Shown piece by piece: positions 22,821 to 35,264 of a stretch of DNA of 64,000 nt. This DNA is from Dermacentor variabilis (lineage: Eukaryota > Arthropoda > Arachnida > Ixodida > Ixodidae), in NCBI RefSeq assembly GCF_050947875.1, contig NC_134577.1:72109139-72173138 (forward strand), read 5' to 3'. The notes beneath the pieces were generated by a model, which did not search any database, was not told the origin of the DNA, and worked only from the letters and a program-made list of their open reading frames with translations. How positions within the stretch are numbered: position 1 is the stretch's first letter; every line of letters starts with the position of its first letter. The translations under genes and the position numbers were made by a program.

Positions 22821-25194
22821 CGACTGGTCTTTCAAAAGATGCGGTACGCTCTCCCGCGAGCTCGCTACCTCAACGCACCGTAGCAGGAGTAAGAATGCAG
22901 GAGTCCAGAAAACAGAAGCTCAACTCATTTTATGGCAAAAAAGGCAAAAATAAGTCAATCTGAGTTGCTCCTGTTTACAACAAAAAAATTTCGATTTCAG
23001 AATTCAGTAAGAGTGCGATGTTTGTTTCATTATAAAACGAGAGACCTCGTTGGGATAACCACAGAAGGGTGGTAAAATAGGCTCGACTTTCTCAGTTTAA
23101 GTAAAATAATGCAGCATGTTTCTGCAAAACCGGTGATAATTATTTTTTTTGAAAAACATGCCTAAAATATTCAAATTTTCGCCATTCTTGCAATTGCGGC
23201 GTTGGTGGTATTTTATAACGAAATAATTACGGGGTGCAGTTGTATGTTTTCTTGTCAGCTTACGAGACACCTTTTGAAAATTAGTGAGAAATATGTTTCA
23301 GCTTCTGCGCCTTAGCTAAAATGTTAAAAAAAAAAGAACTGATTTTCGGGTCAGTCAGAAACAGTTGTTGCAAAAACCAACGTTTGGAAATTTTGCAAGA
23401 AACATACTGTGAGTGACATGAATTTGACTTTCCTTGGGACAACAGTACTAGTGGTGTAGAATAATAGAGAAAGTTTGACGGGGTCCAATGCCTTAAATTT
23501 AAAGTAGGCCTTCGAATTTGTAAAATATGCAAGTCATTAAAGCCGCTTTTTAAAGTTTCAATGAAATAAGATTTTTTTTTCAATAAATGCCGGAGAAGTT
23601 CCGCACAACCAAGCTTGGTGTGTTTTTTCAGACACATTTTGCCACCTCATATGAAAATTTTGCTGAAAACCTTGAACATACTGAGCTACATGCTAATGTG
23701 TATCAACATATAGCATCAGACAAGCATACGCGAGCCGCTTGTGCTAAAAATATGGCAAGAAAACAGCGTCGTCGTTGGTCCACTGTCTTCTCTCATGGGT
23801 AGGCATCGCAACAACAAAATGTTTGGCGATGAGAAACTGAGATGACCTGGCAACATATCGGTAAATGGGGCAACCAAAATACGTGCTAGAATTCGACCAT
23901 ATATTTCTTGCCCGTTAGAGCGGCATCGTTAACGCATCGAACTTAAGCGATCGCTGATCGTCATTTCTTGCCTTTCGCAGTGGGACAGCCGATTGTTGGC
24001 GTCCTGCTTTGCCGTCGTCCGCAAGGCATCAAATATTTTTTCACTGCGTTTCCGTCATCCTGCATTATCGTTAAGCGAGGGGAAACACCGACCCTACTTT
24101 ATAATTTAGGCCAAATGACCATGCGTTTGATCCGATACTGCCCCTCTTGTCATAAGAATCCCGTCCACGTGCTTAAACGACTCAGCAGCGCGCTTATACA
24201 GACCTACTTCTGAACGGTGCAGGCTTCCCAACGTTTCATTGAAATGTATCGGTTCTCCGGGCAATTGCATATCAGTGAGTAGCATGAATGACTGTAGTCA
24301 AAACAAACCGATCAAGAAGAAACTCTTGGCAATGGTTCATGACTACACAGATAGCGCTGCAAGCAATCGGTATTCAAGAGTTTGATCACGGTAATTGCGC
24401 ACATTAAACGACAAGCCACGTCCTGCATAAACGGAAGCCAGCTTTCTTCGCTGTATGCGTGCATAGACCGTGTACAGCACCGTAATCGTGGACGGCGCCA
24501 TATGTGGTCACGTGAAAGTGCCCGCCATCGACCGACTGCTTGTCGTCGCTAGCCCGCTTGTTTACAATGAACACGATGGTCGCATGAACGACTCATGCTG
24601 CTGCTATTTTGGCCACCACGGTGAACAGTGAGCCTGTAGACGAGAGGAACTTTGGCCAAAGCTGCAGATGCCTTGGACGCATACCGATCGCTTCGTTCTG
24701 ACTGCACTACAATACTTTCAGTGTGCGAACTTACCAGGGCTCAAGGCGACGGAGGCAGCAGCGCGACCATTGCTTCTAGCTTTTGTATTCCACTCGTTAA
24801 AGCGTGATATTTGTGAGGCCGTTAGGGCCGTTACCCTGTTGTTGTCGTCAACTGCTCGTGCAACATCTTCGTTCGGCAATCGAACGCGTGTGCTCGCGCG
24901 AAAATTGTCAGTTTGCAACGTACTCCGAGCAAGGTGGTTGGTTCGAACCGCATCGTTCTTGTCTCCAACGCTGGTTGGATAACTTAGGCATATTTTACTG
25001 ATCACTTTCGGTGCAGATTAAAAATGTGTTCGCCTAAGCGTGGACCAAAAAAAAATGGCTGTGGCTTAGCTAAGGTTAATCCCAGGATGCGAAGCATACT
25101 AGCCTTTATTTTAGTTGTTGAACCACAGTTTAGCCTGGTGAACTGCTGTTGCTTGGCTATATTTGGTTCGGCTAGACGAAGAAACAACTCATGC
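22821..25194. other. No gene recognised
   Basis: AT-rich to about 24000, then more balanced. No frame shows a recognisable domain, and no RNA gene is visible. Confidence 0.45.
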
Positions 25195-25439
25195 GTTACT
25201 CTGCTTCGCCTTCAAGAGTGGAACGCGACAGCGTTCCCGTCGACCCGCCAAGGGGTGTAAGACAATGGGCTACGGCGCAGCGACTACGCGCCCCGCATTG
25301 GACGCGGTGAGCGTCGAGCTATGCAGCGTTCGCCGCGGCAACGAAATGTGCGCCTGAGCAAGCGACGCACGCCTGAGCCTTAGAAACAGCTCGTTTCTAA
25401 GGCAATACCACATTCACTAGAGGCGCTTTTGTACCGCTT
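25195..25439 (+). repeat. GC-rich repeat block joined to the SINE
   Basis: From memory, this block (GAGTGGAACGCGACAGCGTT and following) accompanies the adjoining SINE head at many places in tick genomes; that cannot be confirmed here. It contains an 11-bp perfect inverted repeat with a 5-base loop (25377-25387 and 25393-25403). It may be part of the same composite SINE. Confidence 0.45.
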
Positions 25440-25812
25440 TGAAGCATCGTACTCGTGGCTCAGTGGTAGCATCTCCGTCTCACACTCCGGAGACCCTGGT
25501 TCGATTCCCACCCAGCCCATCTTGCAAGAGCTGAGCCAAAGCCACCTAGAAAATCAGTCTCTCTAGCACGCCGCAACCTTTGCTTCTCATTCCAACGAGC
25601 AGCTCTGTCTCCAGGAGGCATCTCACCTCGTGAGTGTCTAGCAGAGGCAAGCGCAGCTGCTTATATACCGCCGCGACGCCGCGAGCGACGGCGCGAGTTG
25701 GAGCCCCGTTTCTCCTCTGTCGTGACGTCACGGTGTCAGGTGGTATTGAAGGCGACACCGCCGCGCCTGAGGAGCTGGGTTGAGCTCTCGTAATATGCTT
25801 CGCATAAAAACG
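25440..25812 (+). mobile_element. tRNA-derived SINE (possibly Ruka-like)
   Basis: A Pol III internal promoter is clear: A box TGGCTCAGTGG (25456-25466) and perfect B box GGTTCGATTCC (25498-25508), 31 bases apart. The anticodon-arm region (TCTCCG paired with CGGAGA) is distorted, so it is tRNA-derived rather than a working tRNA gene. A non-tRNA body follows, ending around ATGCTTCGCATAAAA. SINEs encode no protein and borrow a LINE's reverse transcriptase. The assignment to the tick family Ruka is from memory and tentative. Confidence 0.7.
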
Positions 25813-27012
25813 TTTCAAGTGGCGGAGCGATCGCCAGCCTGCTGGTTGATTTCCGCCGCTGACGAAATTTTGCGGTGGTCGTTTATAACTCCGGTTTGCC
25901 TTCGTAGCCATGGAAAGTCAAGTTGCATGGGTATGATAACCCCCACCCCCCCTCCCCTTACGTGTAGAGAACATATAGCGCTTCCTTGCATCCTCATCGA
26001 GTTTCAACATTCCGCGATGTTATGTGCCAGCTGTGGCGGTTACACGGTAATGCTCCGTTGATGCTGCAGGCGGCGCTAGCCTGGCAGGCATTGCCAGTAA
26101 ATGACCATTCAGCGCTGGCGTTTGAGCTTGTTGCGCGTGCATGCATTGCGGGCAGGTGGGCACGAGGAACGGTCATAAACACGGGCACCCTTTGTGAAGC
26201 TGAAGCGGACGAAGCTCTACCGCAGTCTCGTTCCAAATTTTCCAGTCTCTGTCGCAGTCTTTGCAGTTTTTGCGTCTTCACTCTTCATCTTCACGTCTTC
26301 AATCTGCTCTTCTACATTTTAAATAAACAGTGCGAAGTAACCCCCAACCTCTTGGTGGAACGTTCCTGCCCAGATCGGCGGCGGCTGATACCTGCTTGCT
26401 GCCGGTTCACAAAGCGTTCGATGGTGACGAGTCCGTGAGCAGTGCCCAGTGCGCCGACTGCTCGGCGCACTGGGCACTGCTGGGTAAAAGGCCTATAGCT
26501 GGTGAAATCACACCCTGGTAGATGAGTGAGATCAAAGATATGTGTGTAATTTCTAACGACGAATATCACTCTAATGCAGTGCTAATGAAGTATGAGTATG
26601 ATTATAACAAAAAGAGCACGCCGGGCTAGACAACATTTTCTAGCGCTCACTGCATTATGTGAACGCGACACATACCACACTCGATACTACGTGTAGTATT
26701 CTGTTTCTCCCAACTATTTCTCCCTCAGCGCTCAGGTGTGGTTTCAGGGCTATGCAATATCACTGTTGACAACCTTCCCGATGAGCTTCACTTTATTAGT
26801 GCAGTACGTAGACACTTACTTGCGAACGGAAGGTTTCTAATTTCATATTGGAAGCAAGCGGCCAAAAGACGCTTGTAAGTCGGCCTTCTTCAAAGCATGT
26901 TGTTCACCTGCTGCTGAAAAGTATTTTACATCTGTGCTTCAGCAACCTTCACGTATTGCGTGGTAGTATACACCAATCTAAACTTCTTCCTAATTTTTCA
27001 ACAGGTCACTTG
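25813..27012. other. No gene recognised; one strong hairpin
   Basis: No domain-bearing frame. A 150-codon plus-strand frame at 25986-26438 looks like chance. The only clear structure is the inverted repeat at 26439-26480. Confidence 0.45.
26439..26480. repeat. 19-bp-arm perfect hairpin
   Basis: Arms at 26439-26457 and 26462-26480 are exact reverse complements around the 4-base loop CTGC. The stem is GC-rich. No U-run or second motif indicates a terminator. Confidence 0.95.
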
Positions 27013-27038
27013 CATTTATTTATTTATTTATTTATTTA
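27013..27038. repeat. TTTA microsatellite, possible LINE tail
   Basis: Six units of TTTA. On the minus strand this would be a (TAAA)n tail. The adjoining bases (GAATGCTACAGACTCGTATGAG and on) resemble a tick LINE 3' end that I recall, but too little remains to define an element. Confidence 0.6.
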
Positions 27039-27829
27039 AGAATGCTACAGACTCGTATGAGTCCAAGCAGGGGTGAGGATACAGAAAATATACACACGTG
27101 TGAATGCCGGGAAAACAGAGGCACAAAAAACGAAATCACAACATGCAACCAACATTGCACGGCAAGCGCATATATCGGTTAGGTATAGGAATGCCATTGA
27201 GGTATATGTTTTGACTTCCTCAACCCGGAATTTTATTACTCAGTATTACGTTGGCGACAAAGACAGTGATTGCATGCCTCATGTTAGAATACGGTCAATA
27301 GTCTAAAGTCCGGCAAATTCCAACAAAATATTACCATATTAGAGCAGAATGTACAAAAAAAAGCGACACGAATGGGACGGGCATTTTATTTAGCGTGGAG
27401 TCAAGGGACGTAAACGAGTCAAATTGATTTTTATTTCGTTCTACTGGCGATGATCCCCCCCCCCCAGCCCAAGACAACGAACATTTCAATATATATAGCT
27501 GCTTGTTGTGTACCAACAATGAGCGACACCGTTAAATAGGATCTCTGCTATTATAAATAGAGCGCACCAGCGGATCGAGGACTGAAAGAAGGAATGAACG
27601 CACACAAGCACTGTCTTTCAACACAGAAGATCCATTTATAAGGGATTAGCCCAAATAGCCCGATCCTACACCGTGAACCCTGGGCCGAATATTCTAGAAC
27701 AATGTCTGACAGAAACAAATCACCTGGCAGCAAATGTGCTTCCACCCAATCCACACAAGAATTGAGAAATATGTGAGAGAAGTCCTCTGTATGGCCACTG
27801 CTAAAGTTATTGCACGAGGAGAGCGAAAG
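27039..27829. other. No gene recognised
   Basis: No domain found. A C11 run lies at 27455-27465. The left part may be a LINE 3' UTR relic. Confidence 0.4.
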
Positions 27830-28910
27830 TACTATAGGATGGGTGGTGATGATAAGAGAAGTGGCGAGTGCTTGTGTATATGAGATAGTTGCCCTGCTAG
27901 GGCCCCTCGTCTAGCTTGGTGTGCTGCAGAAACTTCAGCAGCGCCTTAGTTGGCCGCATTGAAGTTGCAGTGTCATGAGCCAAGGATAGCGTCCTCCGAC
28001 AGTGGTTGCTTGCCAACGCTGGCTAGGGAACTTTCCTACGTCCTTCGCTCCAGCATATATGCTGGGCAATTGCACAGTATGTGTTCCAGCGTTTCTGGCG
28101 TCTGGCAGTGTTCACAATCAGAGCTGTCCGACTGGCCGATGAGGTGCGCGTAGCGACGGGTGAAAGCAACTTCCAGCCGAATCCTGTGTAACAATGACGT
28201 TTTGCTCCGCGTAACCTTCGGGGGCAAACAGAATTTACCGTGTGCGTCGATCATATATAGGCTTCTGTGAATGTTGTCACCGTGGGCTCTGTATGCCTTT
28301 GTAAGGTCCTGCATAAGTGCCTTGACCATAGAGTTGATGTCAGGTGGTCAGTAGGCAATCCGTACTTCATCAGAGGAAGCGAAGGCCGATCTTGCCTCAC
28401 TGTCACCGAATTCATTGCGAATCACACCACAATGACTAGGCACGCATTGAAAAGTGATCACGTGGCCACCTAACTCGGCACTGTGATGAAGTCAAGCGGT
28501 TTTCAGCACAAGCAGCTAATATGGTCCTTTCGTTAAAAAGCATTTTAGCGCCTGTAGCGCTTATTTGGCATCGTAGAACACCGTCCATTTATAAGGTGTC
28601 TGCGTTCTCATAAAACAGACAGCCTTCCGTATTCCCGTAAGTTCCGTGGCTGCTGATGTCGATTTGGGGTCTAATTGAAATCGCCGAGTAATTCCAAGTT
28701 GTGGGGTGACAAATGCTGCCATTGTGGCAGATGGTGTGACCGAACCGTCGGTATATACTTGTATAGTCCCAACATATAATGTAAAGATATGGGACAGGGT
28801 GAGCTGTTTCAAGGCAATGGGAAAAAATTGGTATTTTTGTCATATTTCCGGATTTCTGAAACCTCACTAGTGGTCCCTTCCCTCTTCCCCTGTGCCGAAT
28901 AGCAGATTAG
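27830..28910 (-). mobile_element. LINE remnant: RNase H and C-terminus
   Basis: A minus-strand fragment of an RNase H-bearing non-LTR element, 5'-truncated near 28910 so that endonuclease and RT are missing. The RNase H part is followed by a zinc-finger-like region, the ORF2 end (LLKFLQHTKLDEGP, about 27945-27900) and a short 3' UTR. Frameshifts occur between parts. Confidence 0.75.
28036..28812 (-). pseudogene. LINE RNase H / zinc-finger remnant
   Basis: Minus-strand 28812-28561 holds the RNase H opening VYTDGSV and the later ATELTGIRKAV (catalytic D and E in place). The rest is disrupted. Minus-strand 28329-28036 holds KTSLLHRIRLEVAFTRRYAH and the finger CEHCQTPETLEHILCNC (C-X2-C...H...C), typical of ORF2 C-termini. 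It is a dead fragment. Confidence 0.8.
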
Positions 28911-31231
28911 AGCGCCCTACCTCAGGTCCACCTCTCTGTCCTTCCTGTCAATAAATTTATATCCCATATTGCTCGAAGATGACTGATTCCCTTTGATTTA
29001 GCTACTCCAATATGCCGCATTGAAATTTGAATGTTTTTCTAATGCGCAAAGTCTCTCTGTTACTGAAAATAAAGAAAGAAGTAGCTCATTCACAGGTTTT
29101 AATTACATTCATTACGAAAGTAAATCCCAGCCGGATATGTCTCGCACTTACATTTGTCGAAGTTGCGCTGGCGGCTAACTAGAACTTGGTGCAAGAATTA
29201 AAAAGAAAGTTTGAGGGAAAAAATAAAAAAAACGAAGAAACAAGATATGTCTTAACAATTTTTCATAAAGGTGTAAGTGTTAGTCACTTCCTCAATTTTT
29301 GTTAATAGGAACAATGTCAGGAAATCATTTATAATATATTCGTGTTCCCATCGCTGTGTCACGAGGAGGAAAGAAACAGAATATACATTGATGGCTGGGT
29401 GATGAACAGCAAGAACACTACTACCCTTCTTGCACAAGGCAGTGTTGATATTATTTACCTTTCATTGGTTGTTTATGCCTCGCGGCAAATCCTCCCAAAT
29501 AAAAAAAAATATGATGGTATAGAACAGCCTACAAATAGAGCGGACACTACAAACAAAAAGACGTGCTACTACACTCACGTGTTCACAAAAAAGCACAATG
29601 CGAAAAGCATTTTGCTAAAGCTTTAGAGAGGAGGCTTTCATCCTGTCGGAAGTCGCTTCAGGCTAACCGTGCGTGTTCAGGTAACTTGGGGACTCCCAAA
29701 CTTATCTGAATTGCTAATGCAGGCACCCCGAGTTCATCCCCGTAGGAACGTCGTTCTGTGACTGATGTCGCGCCAAACTTTGGCGCCGCTATGTCGCTCC
29801 CGCATTCGCAGACACGCCTGGCGTAGAAGAGTCTGAAGGGCGGGAACAAGCAGCACGGGCATTCTCGGTGATCGCATTGCAGCTTGGAGCAATGCCAGTC
29901 ATGACGGCTAGCCCGTGCTCTTTCGTTACCTCGATGGGCTGTGCGCGGTTTTTGTCGGCATTTTACTGGCAGTTAACTATTTCGTTTGGCGATCCCAGCT
30001 TGCGTCGCCTGAGAATACCAGCTTAGTCCGTCGTAGCGGCGCACCCTAGTGTGTCATCCTTTATGCCTTCGCAAGAAAGTAAAGGAAGAGACCCGCAGAA
30101 GAAGATGCTCTGTTCTCACTTCTTCAGGAGAACGTAGACAAAACCCCGTAAAATGTCGCAGGTTTGATGGCGGCGTCTCGAAACTTCTGAAGCTGGGAAG
30201 GGGAAGTGCTGAGGTTTCCAGATGATGGTAGGCTCACTTCGTTTGCTGCCAAATCTCGTTTTCGCGTTGGAACCAAGAGATGAGCGTAAACGTAGAGAAG
30301 AGTAGACGCTTGAGTAGCCACATTAGCTTAGGGAACGTTCCTAAGTTTATGCGGTCACCTTAGTGCACCTAGCGCGCTGAGTGTACAGGAATCTATTTCT
30401 TTTCGAGAAAAGCGACTACTGCGTGTCCGAGATTTCTGTGTTTCAAATCACAGCACGAAAGTAAAGCGTAAGCCATCTAAGCATTAAAAAAAGAAAAAAG
30501 AAAACATACTCCGTGAGGAGGGTCAGCGTCTTTCTCTGCGGAGCACTGGACGGCATCGATGTCGCCAACAGTCGTCAGGGTGCTGACTCAACTAGAGCCC
30601 TTCCGGTAGATGTGACGGCTGCAGGATTTGTCGATAGAATGGCGAGCACGTTCAGCTTACTCAGTCTATGGGAAAATTACCTCGCACGGACAGAGCGAGA
30701 TGCGCATGCTTTGTGTCACGTTTCTTTTTGGTTCCGTTATCGCACAACGTTAGCTGGGAGCACCGTTAAACCCCTCTCAATCGCCCAAGAGGGCCCTCCC
30801 TGGTGCGCCTCAACAATCGTGATTTGATGCCTTCATTTTTTGTTTACTTCATAATTTCTCAGAGTTGCGAATTGGTCTGTCTATTCTGCGAGCGCGTGAT
30901 GTCGAAAGAAATATTGCTCACGAGGTGTTTCTCGATGTGCCGTATTGCAGTCGCGTTTGTTTCTATGACGCACGTTCGAAGCCGCTTCGAAATAAAAAGG
31001 TATATATAGATAACTTTAAAAGCAATATTCATTGGCAATTTAGCGGTTTGTGCCAGAGAAACGAGCTAACGGTACGTGGTGTCTATATCAGATCCTGGAT
31101 CTATGATTTAAACCTCATTCACCACATTGCAAAGTATTTTTCAGGAGCTAACTCGACACACCTACTGCCTCTTCGAGGAGCGAAGCGCAGCTGACAGTGG
31201 TCTCGAACAGAGCACCATCAGTCATCAATTG

Positions 31232-31264
31232 CTCTCTCTATCTCTCTATATATATATATATATA
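31232..31264. repeat. TC/TA microsatellite
   Basis: A TCTC-type tract that passes directly into about nine TA units. Confidence 0.9.
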
Positions 31265-33204
31265 GTTTGACACTTTGAAAGCTCAGCCACTAATGTGAAA
31301 TGTGCGCGCCGTCTATCCAATACAGACTAAACGCCGAGCATTACCATGCAAGGATTCACCCTGAATCTCGAACTTTTTGGCAGCTCCCACTCTTTCCACC
31401 ATCCGACCCAAAATGTCCCCAAAAAGGACTTGTGTGGACTATCAAGAAATCCTGGATCGCTAGTTTAGAAATTGTACTGTTCTGTCCTATATATTGTTAT
31501 CGGGTGTGAGTTATCATGCTTAACGTCTACAATATTCATGTATTTCACATCACATTCTTCTAATATGGATCAGGGACATTGGTACCGGTGAACTTTTAAA
31601 AGTGACTATTTTATTATACCAACGCGTTACTCATTAAGCAACGCCACTGACTATAATTCATATCGACAAGCTTTACAGGCATAGAAAATTATATTTCTAT
31701 CCATATCCACAGTTCGATATCTCGTTCCGCGGAGCTGTCTCCGCCGACCTTAATAAAGTTCTTAGCAAAATAAAAAAAAAACACACATAAGGCTTAATTA
31801 TGGCTCGATGAGCTTCTATAAGTAACTTTACTGTTATTTCATTTTGCTTCAACTTGGTGCACCTAAGAAGAGAGCTTCTAACAAGCCCCAGCTTTGCATA
31901 TATGACATTGTCACTGCTGCTTCATGCGCCTTGCGCACGACGTCTGCCGTTATAAAGCGAAAATAATCTGACTTAAACGAGCAACACTTGGTCCAGCCAA
32001 TCGGAGTAACTCACGTTGTCGAGAAACCTCTGGAATAAGCTTGTGCCACTGCGCGCTCACGCAGAAAAAAAAACAGTGGCGCCAAAGGTTCCCGAAAAAA
32101 CAGCCGTCCCACGTACGCGCTAAGCAATGGGGAGGATGAAGCGACGATGAGATTACGGACTTGGAAAGCCTGTGCTTTATCTTTCGCGGCGCTTTTTCAT
32201 CAGTCTTAGTTGCAAATTTTTACGACAAGCAAATACTCAAGCTGAAGAGTCTTGTTTCACTCAAACATCTGCCGGGGGAAAGAGGTCGGTTGCTTGTGAT
32301 CGGCGATGGCACTCAAACAATTTTACAAAGCAACATATTTTTGTTACAACCGCTCGTAGGGGCTTATCACGATGTCCGACTGCTTACTCAAAAATTATTT
32401 TTTGTTGTTTTATATTAAGTCTATGAGTTACCTACAGTGATTACAAGAACAGCGGCAAACTAAACTTTTGATAACAGTAGCACGTAATATTCATACTGCA
32501 ATGACAGTTTGATCCTCTAGAGCTATTTACTGCGAATTGCAATTCTGTAATAACCAAGGCCATTTTCACGAAAATCTGGGTAAGAAAAAAATTATGGCTG
32601 ACGCCATGTCACGATGACTGCCGACGGTAATGTGATTGACATTAATGTAGCGACGCACCATATTGCTCTAGTCACATTTATCTCATATCAGTAGTAGCAA
32701 CTTTGAGAGCTACGTTGCTTCGGCTACATGTAACGTATAGTGTGTGCGGTATTGGCCTACTTTGCTTTTAACACTTGCTTGCAATGTAGCCCAAGAATGA
32801 AGGTATACCGATGACTGCATGGCGATGGATAGAGGAAGAAGGAATAAAGTCGAGGAAACGACAAACGCGGTTGGAGGACGAAGGCATGACCACAATGAGA
32901 TTAGAATTCTGAAATTCCTCAAAACTAAAGAAAGAAAGCATCTCCCCTTTATATATGCGGCTTCGATCAGAGTCACTTTTTACCGTTGTACAAGTAGCTT
33001 TGGAAATTCGGGAGGTATACGCATTCTCTTTGAAATCAGCAAACAACCACAACTCTATCAGGGGAACTCTCAGTGCATGACGGTTGCACGTAATTACTTT
33101 ACAAATACATTCACGGCTGCCTTCGCAGTGCCAGGATCTGGTTAAACTCTCTACCAACCTGCGTCCTGAGACGGCGATACTCATGCTGAATGACAGTGAC
33201 GCGT

Positions 33205-33232
33205 CGTTTGCGTCACAAGGGTGACGCAAACG
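33205..33232. repeat. 12-bp-arm perfect hairpin
   Basis: CGTTTGCGTCAC, loop AAGG, then the exact reverse complement. It lies just upstream of the 13-bp tandem repeat. Confidence 0.9.
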
Positions 33233-33244
33233 TTCTTGGAGTAG

Positions 33245-33283
33245 TCGTCTTGTCAAGTCATTTTGTCAAGTCGTCTTGTCAAT
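33245..33283. repeat. 13-bp tandem triplet
   Basis: Three units of the form TCGTCTTGTCAAG, with small differences in the second and third copies. Confidence 0.85.
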
Positions 33284-34728
33284 TCGTTTCAGGCTGCTCG
33301 GGGAAGTGAATACATACACCGGGCATGACAGTGGCTGTAATACGTTGATATTGTTTGTACTTTTTTTTTAGATTTGCGCGCGCGATGGTGTTTTCACCAC
33401 CTGAGCGACTGCATTCGATGTTTCGTTCTTGTTTAACTTCAGCTTAGTACAATAAAGTTTCATGCTGCGGCTAACTTTGTTGTCTTTGTCATGAAAATGC
33501 CAATAACTATAAAGAAGGAGTACGCGGAATAGAATGTGTACCGTGTGCATTGTAAGCACGTACTTGCGCCTTAAACATCAGCGCGCTTGAGCGTGCTCGT
33601 TCCCGTTCTGTGCTTATTTACCGCGACAACAGCAAGCGCGCTGTCATAACTGTTGCCACCACTCACGGACGCGCACATCTTGCTTTACAGTGTTGTCTGC
33701 AGTGCTTCCCGAAATGCGCGCAAAGATATCGCCACTCTGAGGTGGAGCGACAAAAAAAAATATCAAGCAAGAACTTCAAAATGGAAATGTTGCACAACAC
33801 GTACTGGTGTTTAATTAAAACGTTCGAAGCACCAACAGCACATGACCGCAAAAGTAACAATTTGGTCTGCGTACGGCGCACTATCCTTTTTTCTCTCTTC
33901 TCTTCGCGTTCAGTGTGAAGCCTATGATGAATATTGCTTCTTGCTAAATTTCAGACGTATTCATACATCCAGCAGGACCATAATTATCGGTTTCACCATT
34001 GTTAGCATAATTATGGGCGTCATTTTTTTTTCAACGTGGCTCTCTCATCATCTGTTATAACACCTTCAAGATATATTCGACAGCGTGCCAAAAAATATCG
34101 TACTTGTTTCAAATCCTCGTGGACTCGCGAAGGGCATTACCGTTTGCGACGTCATTTTTTTTTTAATTCATCCATGCGTCGCACATGAATCATGGCCTTC
34201 CTGCCTCGAATCTTGAAACTAAGTATTGCTGCCTTTAAATTCACGTGAACATTGCGAAGCAGAGAAATTTTGGGATCTTCAGAGGGGAAGAATGTGTAGA
34301 ATATTCTTAATAATTACGACGGCAGAAGCAGCTGTAATCAGGCACTAAAAGTCAGAGGTGCTTTAACTGCCTAAATTACGAAGCAATCCGACATCTCTAA
34401 ACGTAGAAGGCAGTTTGTTGCTTTGACAACCCAACAGTTTGTTGGAAGAAATGAATTTGCGAAGCCAACAAGCGGTTTGAAGGCAGAAGGGCGAAGTTTA
34501 GGCGAATACACCTACTAGCCATCATTTCCTAGTTTAGTTATGCGCCATGCTTGCAGCTGCCATTCTCCCTCGTAATTTTTTTACCTTTAGTACTTCGTCA
34601 TTTGGTTGGAACACCTAGTTATTGCCGCTACCAGACTCTTTCTGTGAAAGGCTGCGAGAAACAAAGAGGGGGGGGGAACGAGGTTAACAGAAAATATTGG
34701 CCTAGGCTTACGCAATCCGGTTCTGCGA

Positions 34729-34741
34729 AGCTTCAAAACTT
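34729..34741 (+). repeat. 5' target-site duplication of full-length LINE
   Basis: AGCTTCAAAACTT. The same 13 bases recur exactly at 40376-40388, right after the element's AACT tail. This fixes both ends of the LINE. Confidence 0.93.
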
Positions 34742-35264
34742 CCCCGCTGGGGCGTCTGCGCAAGCAGGCGTTTGGTGTGTTGCGACACCACGTACCCGAG
34801 CACACGAGGGTTGGACCCTCCCGCGTGTAGCCGTGCGCGGCTTAGCCGTGTCCGGGGAAAGGGGGATCCTGGGGGTTGAGCCGATGCCGGGTGTTTGGAC
34901 CTTTAAGGCCCCCCGGCGGAGGCAACACACCTCTTTGGCCTCTGCTTCACGTAGACGGCACCCCCGGACTGACCCACCCGGGGGAAATCGGCAGTCGCCC
35001 TTTCCTGTCTCTCTCACCTCAAACCTTCGTCTTTATCTCTCACTTTTTTATCTTTCCTGTCTTCTTCTCTCTTCCATTTACTTCCTTTCTCCACGGCGGC
35101 AAGGGTTAACCTTGTGTGGATATCCTACCTTGGGTACACCATATTTGGTTATAGTGACGGCGTACGGCTGGCGTCGTGCAGGCTTGGACACAAGCCCTGC
35201 CGCGTCCCCTCGTTGGGCTCCGTGGTGGGCGGTCGGCGCTGTTGCTGAACACACACACTTTCCT
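34742..35264 (+). promoter_or_regulatory. LINE 5' UTR / internal promoter region
   Basis: This stretch begins CCCCGCTGGGG, a small GC hairpin at the exact element end. It is GC-rich, then pyrimidine-rich (CTTTCCTGTCTTCTCTC near 35050). In elements of this group the 5' UTR carries the internal Pol II promoter; that role here is inferred. The frame of ORF1 stays open through it by chance, so the long in-frame extension back to 34551 crosses the insertion junction and is not a real start. Confidence 0.65.

Larger units (their letters stand above)
28911..34728. other. No gene recognised, 5.8 kb
   Basis: I found no coding exon or transposon domain. Supported small items are a TC/TA microsatellite at about 31232-31264, a 12-bp-arm perfect hairpin (33205-33216 and 33221-33232, loop AAGG) and three copies of a 13-bp unit (33245-33283). 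Frames of 100-160 codons around 30.5-33.3 kb overlap on both strands and look like chance. Confidence 0.45.

Noticed and set aside
25444..25520. Functional tRNA gene
   Set aside because: A and B boxes are good, but the anticodon arm has an oversized loop and there is no convincing acceptor stem; fits a SINE head.
28911..34728. A possible host gene between the LINEs
   Set aside because: I looked for exon-like frames with splice signals and conserved motifs and found none that I could defend.
34551..35264. In-frame upstream extension of LINE ORF1 (238 codons)
   Set aside because: It crosses the target-site duplication at 34729-34741 into host DNA, so it cannot be part of the element's protein.
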